Positions 42,217 through 54,785 of a DNA stretch of 64,000 bases are shown piece by piece (the first letter of the stretch is position 1; every line of letters starts with the position of its first letter). The DNA is taken from assembly GCA_019925095.2 (NCBI GenBank), contig CM034394.1, forward strand, positions 6,522,272-6,586,271, written 5' to 3'. Made by a program: the position numbers and the translations under genes. Below the pieces are notes generated by a model, which was not told the origin of the DNA, ran no database searches, and saw nothing but the letters and a program-made list of their open reading frames with translations. The DNA comes from Dendrolimus kikuchii (Eukaryota; Arthropoda; Insecta; Lepidoptera; Lasiocampidae).

Positions 42217-42528
42217 CTATATAGAATAAAATGGAATAGAATAATAATTTATTGCTAGAAATATATGTGTACATAGGTGTTTTTTTGTGGTAATTGTCTC
42301 AATACATTTTGCCTTATTAGGCGAGCAATTTTCAGATCTTATAACTAAAAGTAAATTGAAACTAATTTACAATAATAATCAAATAAATTAGATAATAATA
42401 TTAAATGTCAAACAAAGCATTAATTAAATAAGAATACATTAATAATCATCAGTATTTATCAATTAATTAATCCTAGGTTGTATAATAGCATTTTATTAAC
42501 AAAAAATTCTTTAGGTGTCTCTTAAATA

Positions 42529-43029
42529 ATAATGTTACGACCTAGACGCCAACAAAGACAAATTCACACCTGCATACCTGTAGAAACACATTTTATTACC
42601 TTTCGCCATTTGGACTTCTTTTGTTTGCTTTGTTTTTAAAAATTGTGATTTGAAAACAGTCCATTATGTATTGTAATCTTTTATGGCACTCATTAGCCAG
42701 GTGTGTCGGTTTTAAAGTACAAACTGATTCTAGGAAATTCGGTTCACGCGGCCGGGCAGACATATTGCATCTGTGCAGTATAAAGCAATGCCTCGATTGA
42801 GGGACGAGGCAGTCGAGCGATAACCACGAGCGAAACAAGACGTGTGTACTACAATCGGGAATCTTTTAGTGACGGACTTTGCGCATTTTTTGGAATTACG
42901 AATTTCTGCATTACGTTTGGACTTGTTGTGTTCGGTTATATTTGTACCTGTGTTATACGTGTCTGTATAGTTCTAATAAACTCTATAATAATTCCAATGG
43001 CATTCGAGTCCTGCAACTCTTAACAATAA
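42529..43029 (-). mobile_element. Solo LTR, copy 2
   Basis: The body (42533-43025) has ends TGTTA...TAACA on the plus strand and is the inverted homologue of 7577-8052. It is flanked by ATAA on both sides (42529-42532 and 43026-43029). It carries 21 bp absent from copy 1, a multiple of three that keeps the embedded frame (42596-42838 minus) open. Confidence 0.85.
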
Positions 43030-43409
43030 TACGGATTTTTGCTTCTTTATACTGTTAGATCATTTATTGTATGTTACTGCTGCCATGCATAATATTATTA
43101 TTAATAATAATATTATGTATTATATAATACATAGTATATAATATATGTACACACATATATTTATATAATGTATAAGTATAAAAGTGACTTTGTGTGATTG
43201 TTTGTATAGTTCTTCTGTTGTTTTTCACTACTTTGAAGATTATCATAGAATTTTGTAGGTATAGCGTCTTTTCAATAACGGGAACGAATATAAGATCATT
43301 TTTATTCCACGAATTAGTATTGTTTCCACCTGCTACAAATTGTGAGTTATCTGTTTTGTTCTACCTTTATATTTATTGTCTACGCATCAATCTTTCAATT
43401 CAACATTAT

Positions 43410-43580
43410 TTTTACACATAACTCATTCCTCCTCAAAACATTCCCAAATCACCTTGGTCTTCTTCTCAATTTTTCAGTCACGGGTTTAACTTTCAAAGAT
43501 CACCTTAATATACTCATTTCTCTTCTCTTGTAACATCACATATCCATCTCAACATTCTTAGCTCAGCTGAGTGGAAACGA
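43410..43580 (-). pseudogene. RTE-type LINE fragment (family RTE-B)
   Basis: On the minus strand it parallels 60640-60885 and the second half of 54356-54785. Shared landmarks include the complement of AACATCACATATCCATCTCA (the WMC.VTRM-like region) and of AACTTTCAAAGATCAC (the SLKVA region). Heavily decayed, with no frame remaining. Confidence 0.55.
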
Positions 43581-43718
43581 TCTTGGTCTATTATTATTAT
43601 ATTTTTGTACTCAACTAAAAAGCTATTCCATGGAAATAAATTACTCACAGTGCGATAACTATTTGTTCAGTAATTATTATTAAAAAAACATAAGTCGAAT
43701 AATATTTATAACAAACTT

Positions 43719-44216
43719 GATATTATAGATAAACGCAACAAATATATTATATTTAAACTAGAAAATTTCAAAACTGTTTTTATAAATAGATTTCCTTATC
43801 ACTTAGGCAAATATTTATATAACAATATATATAATATACTAGCTTTTGATTCTTTAAATAATCGTGACTTTAAATTTAATGTTTATAATTAGCTGCAAAC
43901 ACAAGACTATAATAAAACTGAGAATCTATTCAAAATGGTGATATGAGTAATAATTATATAAACACACTCAGACAAACACACATGCATACATACGTACAGA
44001 TACGCGCGCAAATAAGTATGCAAGGTAAACAATGTCTTGTATTAATGTTAAAAAAATGAGCATTGGAAAAGCACCGACACCTAATATAATACAGGTTCTT
44101 ACCTAGTTTTAGGTGTTGAAGCCCTCACATATTACTTTTAGTGCAAACATTATTGTCTTTTATACTATGTTACTTTTACATGTTTTTACTGAATAAAATT
44201 ATTCTTATTCTTATTA
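43719..44216 (+). pseudogene. LINE C-terminus and 3' UTR
   Basis: 43719-43892 encodes FINRFPYHLGKYLYNNIYN and a stop after FKFNVYN, reminiscent of the end of CR1-like reverse transcriptases. The following UTR-like DNA ends GAATAAAATTATTCTTATTC, a pentamer or hexamer tail. Catalytic regions are missing. Confidence 0.5.
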
Positions 44217-44497
44217 CTTTAGTGGCTCAACATTCGGGCCAATATAACATGACCTATGTAATAACAAGTTGTCATATAGAAAACGAACAAAGCTGATATA
44301 TACAATTTATAATTAATAATATATTTTCGAAACATAACAAAACAAGTGTATGACACTGTGGGTAGATAGTTGGTGCTGGTAGGCCGCGACGTACTTAGCA
44401 CGATTAATTCGCAGATGTGTTAAAGAATGACCAAGTAAAAAGCCCCTATTATAAAGGTGTATGTATGAAGAGAATAATTAAAGTAGATAAATAAAGT

Positions 44498-44804
44498 AGA
44501 ATACAATTTCCTGCGGCCGGGCGGTCTGTCGTAACAGGCGACTTAACAACCCACAGCCAGGAGGGCATTTGCCCGACTGGATGGCTACCACAACTAGTCT
44601 CTGGTCTAAAGTATGTCGCAATAACAACCTTCAGTTGTGTTCCGGCATTAGTGACCAGGTTCCAGTCTCCCTTAAGAGACCACCAGCGCATTTGTAGCAA
44701 CTTTGGTGTTGCAAATGTCCATAGGCGATGGTAACCGCTTTCCATCGAGTGAGCCGTCTGCCTGTCCGCTGATCTCCTGCAATGAAAAAAAAAAACAAAA
44801 AAAA
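44498..44804 (+). repeat. SINE family B
   Basis: From AGAATACAATTTCCTGCGGC to CTGCAATGAAAAAAAAAAAC. The 5' end is shortened by about 15 bp relative to 61620-61928. Confidence 0.85.
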
Positions 44805-45230
44805 GTATAACGAGACCTTAACAAGTGGAAATAGAGCGTCTTGTCTACGTGTAGGAAACCAAGCATAGACGGCAACAACTAGTCTAATATGAATTAATTT
44901 ACACAAATATCATGTAAATTTACCCCCTGAATATACGACATCACCATACATCCGTCTTACAACGCGTCGAGCACCTAATATTTCGGTATACATAATAACT
45001 TAAAGCGTAAAGCGACATGAATACTTACTTGTTCCTTTTTTATGTCATCGTTTACGGGAAAAAATATAAGGATATCCCAAACACGAGCTCACAGGAAAGC
45101 ATTTTTATATGGTCTACAATTCATATTATATTTATTTAGGTCATTCATAGGGTTCGGCAGCTATTATGACAATACAGAACCCTTATGAAACCGTCACGTT
45201 CGGCGTTTCGTAGATTTAAAAGTCAAATAA

Positions 45231-45440
45231 TTATGAGTCTGTGGTCTTATGTTTGGTTGAGCAGGCTAAGCCTTTGCCGGCTTACCTCACTGCAACGCAA
45301 AGGCTCCGGGTTCGATTGCTGGTATGGTAAATTACGGAAATGATTTTTTTCCGTTATTTACTATGGTCTGGGTGTCTGGGATCGGCCCCAGAATGGTCAG
45401 TTGTATATTACCCATAACACAAGCGTAACTTGCTTAATTT
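45231..45440 (+). repeat. tRNA-derived SINE (family T)
   Basis: GGTTGAGCAGGCTAAGCC (box A side), CTCCGGGTTCGATTGCTGG (box B), then TTATTTACTATGGTCTGGGT and ATCGGCCCCAGAATGG. It matches 63610-63830 inverted. Not a functional tRNA. Confidence 0.7.
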
Positions 45441-46949
45441 GGGGATATACAGTGTTTGTTTGGCTGTCAACTTTTTACTTTTTAGTCTTCTTCTAATATT
45501 TCAGCTATAAAATGGAAAGATTCCAAAAGAGGTCAAAAATCTTTTTCGACAAAAATAAAGTAGTTTCGTACAAAATCCGTTAAGTAATTTGTGAAATATG
45601 AATTGTTTGTGTGTTTTTTTTAGGTTTCGTAGCCAAATTATGAAAACATTATATAGAGGTATACCTGTATACCTTGACAGTAACCTCTATACCTTATTAC
45701 CTCCTTTAACAGTAACTAAACTTGGTTTGAAAGCAGTGATAGACTTATAAATTCTAATATGTAATCTGTAAATCTTACATATTACGTATCGGAATTTTGA
45801 AAAAATGTAAGTACTTATTTGAAAATGGGATTTCATTTTCAAATAACTACTTTAATTTTTTCAATTGGTCATCTTTACAGAACTCTTAAAATACTGCTAG
45901 CAGACACTTTCTATTATATCTAATACAAAAACAATGTTCAGAATATCTGAATTGAGATTTAATAAAACGCCTGTGAACGAAATGAACCATATAATAGAGT
46001 TCCTTCCATAGATTAAGTCCCTTTTGTCGCACAACCGCGCTGCCCGATTGAGGAAATCGCTAGGAAATTGTTCCGAACATTCACCGGTGTGCAGTTGTAA
46101 AACGATTTTATGATTTCAAATGAATTTTAGATGCAACGATCAACAATCAACATCTGGAACAAAACTAACGAAAAACAATTGCTATATCAAATGCTAAATA
46201 TCAAGGTAATAGTAGATAGGATTAGGTTACTAAACATTTTTTTGCTTGGAAGAGCATTTTGTACCCACTATTTTGGCAATCAATTACACTATTTGACGAT
46301 CTTTACATATCTTGGCTAACTCAAGTTGTTCTTTAACTTAACTAATCCAATTAAAAAATATTCATATTAAAAAACAACTCGTTCAAATTAAACATTAGAA
46401 TTGCTCAATTAAAACAGTTATATTGTTTCCTTTTTAAATTCAGTCTGGTTATAATTTATACGACCAATAACTTTTATCTGATGATCGAAAAATTGGCACT
46501 TAAAGCTATATAGGTACTTAAGTAGACAATGTGTTAAATCAACTATCTGTACACACAGTAGTAAATTTTTAGCCTATTGTTTTTAACAAGAAAATATTGT
46601 GATTATGCATTTTTGTGATATTTTATTTGGTGAGCAATAAAGTCTTATCAATCTATCTATATGTGTTAATATAGGTATTTAATATAAAAATGTTGGTATA
46701 ATTTTCATTTCGATAACTCGGAAGCTCCAAAAGATTTGAATATTTCCTCTGTAACTTAATAATGACAAGATTTATGAAAAATATCATAAAATAATTCTAG
46801 TCATGTTGTTTTGTAAGGGAAATTAGACTTGCCAAGTATTTATTCCATAGAGTTAAAAAATCTCAGCGAAATCTGAAGGGATTCCGAAAACAAATCCCAT
46901 ATATGGCTTCCACGATAAGAAAGCGAACTAATCGATTAAGCGAGAGCAT
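45441..46949. other. Spacer, no gene recognised
   Basis: AT-rich. One small imperfect hairpin (45817-45853, TTATTTGAAAATG / CATTTTCAAATAA). 46620-46660 (AGCAATAAAGTCTTATCAAT) may be a LINE tail. Confidence 0.4.
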
Positions 46950-47082
46950 TAGGCGATATCGCGCAGTTAGCGTAATGTACTGTAATCCGATCCGGAACCC
47001 TCGGCTATCCCCATATTGTTGGCCCAATCAGTACAGATTTAAAGACGATCCGTTACAACACTTTCCGGTATGGATTTAGGAT

Positions 47083-47304
47083 TTGTTTAAATGGGCTTAC
47101 TGCTGCTTGATTACCAGGAAATCCTTTGAACTTAATGGAGTTTTTGCTCATTTTGTTTTTTTAGGTTTGATAGTAGGGAATACTGGCGTACCTCAAGGCT
47201 CTGTTTTATCGCCCACACTGTTCATTGTGCATATCAATAACATGATGCAGATCAGCAACATTCATTCTTATGCTCATGAATATCTGCAACACGAAGGGAG
47301 ATGA
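47083..47304 (+). pseudogene. LINE reverse transcriptase fragment with mutated active site
   Basis: Contains GVPQGSVLSPTLFIVHINNM, the standard RT motif before the catalytic turn of non-LTR elements, followed by IHSYAHE where YADD is expected (47269-47280). Both catalytic aspartates are lost, so the fragment is inactive. Upstream DNA (46890-47080) has further coding-like composition without a continuous frame. Confidence 0.75.
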
Positions 47305-47311
47305 TGCGTTA

Positions 47312-47500
47312 TTACTTATCTCGTTGAGATTTTAAATATCCGTTTATGCCCTTTTTGGAAATGGTCCATATTCTAGTGCTCCGAGAATACCGCGGAAGCG
47401 AGTTCATTCCACAACTTGTATGGCATAAAAGAGCGTACACCTGTGGTGGATAATTTTCTAGTGTCAAGGAAGTGTGAAGATGATACAATGGAGACGTAGG
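47312..47500 (-). pseudogene. Possible antisense LINE C-terminus
   Basis: The minus-strand frame has SCGMNSLPRYSRSTR, then TISKKGINGYL. This loosely follows the WNxLPxxVF...FKxxVNxYL pattern at 25655-25759. It abuts the RT fragment in opposite orientation. Weak. Confidence 0.35.
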
Positions 47501-47649
47501 TACCAAATCAAATTGGTGTGATTGTTTATTAGTACTGCTATTAGAGTCCTTATATATATAATCGTCATGAGTTTCCATCCATCCGTCTGCCGGTCTATCT
47601 ATTTGTCTGTCTGTGCGTCTGTCGGTCCGTCTATGTAAATATATCACAG

Positions 47650-49183
47650 CCTATTTTCTCAGGAATTACTTTATTTATATGATGATTTCCTGGGACAAGA
47701 GTGGCGGGTATACTGCCTCCCCTTTAGTGGGCGGCTCGAACCCAGCAGTGGGATGTTAGTTAAGCAGAAAGGTATATTATACTCGTACATGCGGCAACAT
47801 AACGGTGTGGTTAAAACGCAATAAAAAAATTAGAATTGTCTGAATATATAACGATAAATTTAACTGAATAGTGAAATTTTTGTCACTATTAGACAGGTAT
47901 CGAAAAATCAGAATATACTGTTTCTTAATAATTTTTTTATTCAAGTCAATATATGGATGGCATTGCTAAAATTGTAACAAGTGTGTACTTGTTATAATTT
48001 TAGCCATGCCATGGTATTGTATATGCCAATAATGTTTAAACCAGTTGTATGAAGAACAATTTTGAAAAAATTCAAGGTGGTCAATCGCTATATCTTTCAC
48101 ACCTTTGATAGTAGGAAGGCTCAATGACCTTACCCTTAAACCAGATTAGAGCTCTGCACTAGTAAATACTGAATTAATATGTATGTTTCTCGGCTTGTTG
48201 TCGAAAGCGTAAATGTTTTATTCAACCTCTACTCCAGCTGACTCAACGCAGTGACGAGAATTTCATACATGAATAGTTTTTTGTACAGCGCATAACCTGA
48301 ACAAACTAAAACAAAGACATTGTTTCCATCCATTTTAATGTGCCCAACAAGCGGAATACACCAACAAACTACTTTAAATATTACCGTTGGTTTAAGCCAA
48401 AACGTACCTTATTCGCTTATAATAAAGACTTTAATTAACGCAATCAAATCTTGGCTAAGATCATCCCTAGTAGTTAAACGTAATCGTTAACCACTTCAAG
48501 CCAAATCGTTTGCAAGTCCCGGTACGCTAATCCTGGTACTGATTTCTAGACACTAAAACTTAATGAGTCTTCCTAATTCAATTTGTCATTACGAACAATT
48601 CATTCGTTACCATTATATGGAGAATTGAATGAAAATTACCGTAATAAATAATAGCATCACTATACATTGAGGGATTGGTTGGAATTTGTCAAAGTTAATA
48701 GTGAGAATAGTGAGCAAACGATAGCGCTTAAATTGATTGTAAACGTTGATCTAAAATTACTAGATGGGGCAAGCTTAAGAATTTTATAGTAATATAGGTT
48801 TTACATTAACTATATCTATAATTATTGTCCATACAATAAATGAGAACTGCCCAAAATCTAAAATCATTCATTTCGTTCTCTCATTTTTTAACATTTTACT
48901 TTTTAAGACCTATCAATTGAAAAATGAAACTCTTAATAAATTTTCAAGTTTATGTCTATGTACAGTCGTGGTATAAAAAGGTTCACCAGTTTGCAAATTG
49001 ATTCATTTAACGTTCCGCGAGCATATGTTACCTTCCCAAACTAAGACACAGAACAAACTATTCCACAGAAAATAATGTTTAACTGTTTGACAATAAAGTT
49101 TAAAAATACTAAGATCAAAATTGTTTGATTTTCTATCTTGTCTAAGAAGATTATTTTGAGATGTAAAACCTGTTTATTTGTTT
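47650..49183. other. Spacer with SINE-tail fragment at 47695-47770
   Basis: 47695-47770 carries GAGTGGCGGGTATACTGCCT and GAACCCAGCAGTGGGATG, the tail of the 24165-24430 SINE. 47570-47635 is a CTGTCTG/GTCCGTC-rich simple stretch. The rest is AT-rich without a gene. Confidence 0.45.
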
Positions 49184-49405
49184 TAATATTTATAATAAGC
49201 GTAGTGATTATATCCTCTTTGTTTCTTATTGTTCATCTCAGTGTCTGTCATTGTCAACATTGCAATTTTTGTTTTTGCACGTTTCTATATTTTATAAACG
49301 TAACATTTATTAAAATGTTACAGTACTGTTTCTTGCACTCGTGCAAGCAAAAGTCGACTTTACGGTGACGAACCATTTCATACCGCAACTGTACATTACA
49401 TAATC
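49184..49405. repeat. Dispersed repeat, partner of 4961-5165
   Basis: Same orientation as 4961-5165 and about 80 percent similar by eye. A 76-codon ORF (49138-49368) is carried along it but is not open in the partner, so it is not conserved coding. Confidence 0.65.
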
Positions 49406-49879
49406 TGCAATTCTATTTTCGATAACTTGATATGAGTCAGGCACCGCTAAGATGCACCCACTTATTTTAATATTTCAATTATTTTTGAAATTTTACACAC
49501 GTCGTGGTGCCGTGGATTATTTAGTTTGTTCTTAGGTTTTGAGTAGAACTTCGTTAGTTCGTAAGTGTGCGTAGCGGGCGGATTGCGTCTCTTTATTTGG
49601 AAAGGAAAAGGCGGGGTGTTTTTGAATAAGGAAAGTAAAATACCCAATGAATGAGTGGCGGGTACATTGTTTAAATCAAGTACATATAAGAATGAGATCA
49701 ACATATTTCTTCAAATTAAAAAAAAATACTATTATGTTCTTCTTCATCATGAGCACGTTGCAATTGTAATAGAAAAATATCGTAGTAGTGCACTCTTCCT
49801 GGCGAGAACTCCAAATCAAGCCAAAATGTTACGTTGAAACGTGATGTTAAGAGTAAAGTAAGATTCGATACTAGGCAAC

Positions 49880-50583
49880 TAGAGTTGCCACAAACGATGG
49901 TTTGGCAGAATACCGAATATTCGGCTGCGCTTTCGACCAAAATGCCGAAGATTCGGCTACCGAATGTTCGGCGTAAGATATGTGCAATTCGCTCGTAGCA
50001 GGTTAGTATTGAAGCAATCATTTGTGAAGACTTCCCTTACGTTCTCGCCAATGATATGTACACATTAATAAAACAATGTTTTCACGGTTTTAAGCGCGAT
50101 TTTAAATGATATTTTAATTGATTCTGAAATTTTAAAAACTCACCAAAACGTAATAATATAATAAACATTAATTAAAATTTGCATTTAACACTGTTAAAAC
50201 ATAGTTTAACTATCAATATTTGATTTAAATACGAGTATATATAATTTTAATTGATCGTGTACTAGCGGAGGGTGATGTCAGGAGCCTTAAGAACAGACGA
50301 GCGTGCATGACAAGAGTTATGAATGTCAAAGAAGCAAGTGAGGTGTGTAAGAATGGGCCTAAATGGCGCTCTGTTGTTCGTGCCTACCCCGGAAGGGAAC
50401 TGGCGTGAAGTTATGTATGTATGTATATATAATTTTGAGCAATATGTGCAAGTTTTATTTTTAAGATTTGGTATTCGGTATTCGGCCGAATAGGACACAG
50501 TATTCGGTCGAATATTGAATAATCAAACAAGTGGCCGAATAGGCCGAATACTGTATAGCAGCCAAATATTCGTGTCATCTCTA
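49880..50583. mobile_element. hAT-like non-autonomous element rich in CCGAATATTCGG
   Basis: The ends TAGAGTTGCCAC (49880) and, inverted, TAGAGATGACAC (50583) match at 10 of 12 positions. Both subterminal regions hold several CCGAATA/TATTCGG motifs. TAGAG-type ends suit hAT, but the flanking 8-mers TAGGCAAC and CTAGTAAC are only similar, so no duplication is claimed. An RTE copy is inserted at 50249-50422. Confidence 0.45.
50235..50436 (+). mobile_element. RTE-type LINE, 5'-truncated copy 4 with target-site duplication
   Basis: The body (50249-50422) is the shortest copy. The 14-bp duplication GTATATATAATTTT lies at 50235-50248 and 50423-50436. It ends TGA then AGTTATGTATGTATG, as in the other copies. 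Confidence 0.85.
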
Positions 50584-50591
50584 CTAGTAAC

Positions 50592-51790
50592 ATTTATCAA
50601 ATAGGATGAAGCTAACCATCAACACAATAAAGTGCAGAGATTGTTTTTCTCAATTTTAGTTTGCAATACTAGTGTTTAATATCTAACACATACCCTGAAA
50701 AATTCGATATATTGATCACAATTGCTGTGTCATCAATTTTCTTTAGCTCTACGATAATAAGCTTTACCAAAAACAAATGTAGGCCGTTATAGTAATAAAG
50801 TAGACAATTTCCTATGTTGAAGTGTAGCTCTTTCTTGCAGAAAAGGTTTCACTTAGCGAACTGTCTGGTCTAGATAACCGATTTTTTGTTGTTTGCCGCG
50901 TAATGAAATATAGTATTATTATTAATGACTTTCATTTACAACATGTACCTTTGGGGTGGTTTTAGATATGAATTAGTAATTGTTTGTAATTGTATTCTGT
51001 ATTATATTGTACCAGCGAAACTACGTTCATGTTACCTTGACGACAACTTATTTAATAATTGCAATGGTGGCTAAAATTTTCGCCATATTCGTCTATACCA
51101 AGGGAACGAAGTCATTTATCGAGATAAAACAAATGTTGTAAGTGTTGACCCGAGATATCAGCTAGCTATGTGTCGAATTTTTTTTACTTTTCGGGTGATG
51201 CTAAAAAAACTGAAAGACAGACGGACAGACAGGTAGATTAAAATTCTAAAAGTTGTATTTTGAGAGTTTCCTGGTCCTTATTAGTCCCCTTGATTTTTTT
51301 AATATTTTTAAATCTATTTTAAATACTAGAACCATCTACGGATTTATTATACATATCGTTAATAACATTGATTATAATAAGTAATACCACCTCCTACTAC
51401 TACACATGGCACTAGATAGGACTATATATAAGTATAGATATAAGGCCAACACTGCACATGCACTTCCTCGCAACACCAGCATGTAACAGATATACTCTAC
51501 ATTAGTATAAGTTTAGTATTAAAATTAGAATAAATTAATATAATAAGTTATTATTAAGGTACACCAAAACAGAAAAATTACTACATATAATGTCACATAC
51601 ATTAACAAAAATAGACAATAAGCGTGTACGGAGTCTCAAATTTTTCATAGAAATTAAGTATTAAAAAAGGGTACGGAACTCGAGTGCGTAGAGATATATA
51701 TAATAATAATAATAAAAAAACCACCTCCTACTAATATAATAATTGCGGGTAGTTTTGATTACAAATTGGATATAAATATATAATTTTATC
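50592..51790. other. Spacer, no gene recognised
   Basis: AT-rich, with an ACAGACGGACAGACAG run near 51225 that belongs to the short-element type of sequence. No ORF of interest. Confidence 0.4.
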
Positions 51791-52109
51791 CGTGCAGGAA
51801 CGGAGAAAGAATACAACTTCCTGCGGCCGGAAGGCCTGTCGTAAGAGGCAATAAAACAACCCACAGCCAGGTGGTAAGGCATTTGCCCGACTGGATGGCG
51901 GCTACCACCCCTGGTCTAAAGTATGTCGTCATAACAACTTTCGGTTGTGTTCCGGCATTAGTGACCAGGTTCCAATCTCCATTTAGAGAGCAGCAGCGCA
52001 TTTGTAGCACCTTTGGTGTTGCATATGTATATAGGCGATGGTAACCACTTTCCATCAAGTGGACCGTCTGCCTGTCTGCTGAACTCCATCAATAAAAAAA
52101 ATAAAAAAA
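51791..52109 (+). repeat. SINE family B, full length
   Basis: CGTGCAGGAACGGAGAAAGA through AACCCACAGCCAGGTGGTA and the AGGCGATGGTAACC core to AATAAAAAAAATAAAAAAAC. A good reference copy for the family. Confidence 0.9.
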
Positions 52110-53037
52110 CGCGAGCGGGCGTAGCGACGAAATATCATTCTCACTACGACATTGTTCAGATGCAGATGTCACAGTAGCGTACTAGGGGGTACCTAATTAT
52201 TGTGCAAGAATCATAACTTATAATTATTTGTCAATAGCTTCACATTCTGCCTTCTGAATTCAAATAAAACAGTTCTCAGAGTTCTACGTGTTTCGTTATA
52301 TAAGTCCCGTACTAACGACACTTATTAGGATTGACTGCCTGATTCACTAGATGGCATCAGAATCATGTTATGGTTTAGTAGCTTTATCATTTTTGAATAT
52401 TTAAAACTCACCTTTGTATTCATACACAGTCCATTTAAAATGAAAATTTGATTTCTGAAATGGAACAAAACGCAATCAAATGTGTCGTAAATGTTCCTCG
52501 TTTTTCAGGTACATAAATGTGTACGAGGACATTTATCAAATTCCCACTAAATCCGCTAATAAAAGAGTTATAAAGCTGAATATTAAAAAAGATACCCAAA
52601 ATTAAACAGACTCTGTTATACACATGACGAATGGAGGTAAATAATGACAATTTTTGTGACGATAACAAAAAATAAAATAGGTCATGAAATACCTAAAACG
52701 TTTGTAGTTAAATATGAAGGACGAAGGTATAACATTCTTTAATTATTTGTGTGGTTTATCTTTTGTTTGTAGGTAGGTAATTGAAAGCGTAGGTCGTCAT
52801 AAGAAATTGTGGGTGGTAGATCCACAAAAAGCTCTAACGCTTAGGAAGTTATTTTCGTTGTCTGTTGGGAACTTTTTGTTTATTCTGAAACATGGTATAG
52901 TAACCTTATTTCTTATTATAGCTTATCTTTAATATAATAAAATTCTTTAAAATGCCGTGTGTACATTGATGTTATTAAAAAAACTGCTGCAATAGTAACA
53001 GTAGACTATATAAACAATAGAGAACACGATGATATTT
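52110..53037. other. Spacer, no gene recognised
   Basis: AT-rich, short ORFs only, no repeat partner found. Confidence 0.4.
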
Positions 53038-53315
53038 TTTTAGATTTCTTGTCTGTTTGTCCGGTATTCGCGTAAAAACTACTAGGCAGCTTTCGATGCG
53101 GTTCCCGCGGATCGATAGTAAATTTTTAAACTGAAAATGTTCGCTACTGTTTATCGGTTTTATCGAGCGGTTTGTAGTTGTTCAGGTGCATAAAAGTTAG
53201 CTTATTCCTACACAATTTTCACTAAAACGATGGCTGCGTTACTTTGTGTCCCGGGAATCCCGCGGGAATTTCAAGTCAAGCGTGGACGTGGTCGCGAGCA
53301 CATCCTAGTGTAAAA
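53038..53315 (+). repeat. CCCGGGA-rich element (family G)
   Basis: Opens TTCTTGTCTGTTTGTCCGGT, has TTCGATGCGGTTCCCGCGGA and closes TGTCCCGGGAATCCCGCGGG, then GTCAAGCGTGGACG and ACATCCTAGTG. The inverted counterpart is 55318-55795. Confidence 0.7.
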
Positions 53316-53657
53316 TAAAAACTGTAAAATAGAAACAAGATAATTCAAAAGAACATTAAGAAATTGTTTGAGTGCTTGACAGGCGCTGTGCAGCGAAGTA
53401 TTCCACAGAGATGACAAACGTCTTCTTTTTTCGTTATTTGACTACAGAACAAACCATAAGAAAAACTTACAATCTAAAATACCCTATATCTCAAAAACTA
53501 TCCAATGAATATTGTTTAAATTTCAGGGATAGTTTGATAAAAACAATATTTTCGGAATTCTAAAATCAAAATTAGATAGTCCCGAACACAATTTTTATGG
53601 GTTTGGGAGCAGAGACGGACAGACGAACATGATCAAGTTTTTACCAATAACTACGGG

Positions 53658-54064
53658 ATCTGAAAATGACCGCGGACCGCGTTCGTAATACCGAAGTAAG
53701 AAAGAGAGTTGGTCTGAAAGACAGTGTCGGGGTGAAGGTAAGGAAAGGAATGCTCCGGTGATCCGGGCATGTGGAAAGAATGCATGATGAAAGAATGACG
53801 AAACAGATATACAATGCAAAAGTGGATGGATGCAGAAGTCGTGGAAGGCCACGACACACCTCCACCTCCACTTCCACGATCAAATTGATCATGTAGTAGC
53901 AGAAGGTGATGTCAGGAGCCTTAAGAACAGACGAGCGTGCATGACAAGAGCTATGAATGTCAAAGAAGCAAGTGAGGTGTGTAAGAATAAGCCTAAATGG
54001 CGCTCTGTTGTTCGTGCCTACCCCTCAAGGGAACTGGAGTGAAGTTATGTATGTATCTGAAAAT
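53658..54064 (+). mobile_element. RTE-type LINE, 5'-truncated copy 5 with target-site duplication
   Basis: The body (53668-54054) starts at ADRVRNTEVRKRVGLKD. It is longer than copies 1, 3 and 4 and contains the 18 bp missing from copy 2. It has an in-frame TGA in place of the Trp of LRWFG and a CTCCACCTCCACTTCCAC expansion near 53862 with a frame change. The duplication ATCTGAAAAT lies at 53658-53667 and 54055-54064. The tail is only about two TATG units. Confidence 0.85.
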
Positions 54065-54355
54065 AACTGCCTCAAAAAGAGCGATAAAAATCTACCTGGT
54101 ATAGTATCCTTTGAGGAAAATGATGTGGCAAAACTTATTCATTTATATATTTGTGTTCATTCTGTTTTCTATAAATATGGAGCAACTGTTAAAGTTTCTT
54201 CGTATTTTAATAAAAAGACAATTTGGTTGGGGCATAAACGTTTATAGTCAATTTACATCTATATGTGTGGTACGAATAAGTTGAAACGAACAGCTGAAGC
54301 GTTTATTAACGCGTATTAAGGGTTCGGTAACCCAAGACCCTATTCTCTATCACAC

Positions 54356-54785
54356 ATGATAGTTATCGATTTGAATGTGGAGTGGAGACAAGTAACCGGT
54401 GTGACATGCGACAAACTAATGTCTCTGAAAGTAAAAGGTCAGATATATAAATCTGTCATACAACCGGTCATGTTATACGGGTCTGAATGCTGGGCTACTA
54501 AAGTGATAGACCACAAACGACTCAACTGTCAACTGAGATAACAATATTGAGTTGGATGTGTAATGTTACAAGAATGGATAAGGTGAGAAATAAGTACATG
54601 AGCTGATCTTTGAAAGTTGCACTCGTGACTGAAAAATTGAGAAGACGAAGATTCAGGTGGTATGGGTACGTAATGAGAAGGGATGAAAGTCTCGTGACAA
54701 AAAGAATGATAAACTACAATATTGATGGGTACAAATATATAGGTAGACCAAAAAAAGAGATAGATAGATTGTGTGAAGGATGATA
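54356..54785 (+). pseudogene. RTE-type LINE ORF remnant (family RTE-B)
   Basis: 54356-54541 encodes SLKVKGQIYKSVIQPVMLYG then SECWATK. Coding continues about 8 nt before that stop in another frame (from 54532) with ILSWMCNVTRMDKVRNKYMS, a TGA, then RRRFRWYGYVMRRDE and KYIGRPKKEIDRLCEG. That is the usual RTE order from the post-RT region to the C-terminus, broken by one frameshift and one stop. A purine-rich stretch follows to 54890. Two further fragments of the family lie at 43410-43580 and 60640-60885. Confidence 0.7.

Noticed and set aside
41996..42274. ORFs with long Ile-Tyr repeats on both strands
   Set aside because: Translation of the TA microsatellite.
49872..50591. 8-bp duplication (TAGGCAAC / CTAGTAAC) for the hAT-like element
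   Set aside because: Similar but not equal in any register; not strong enough to claim.
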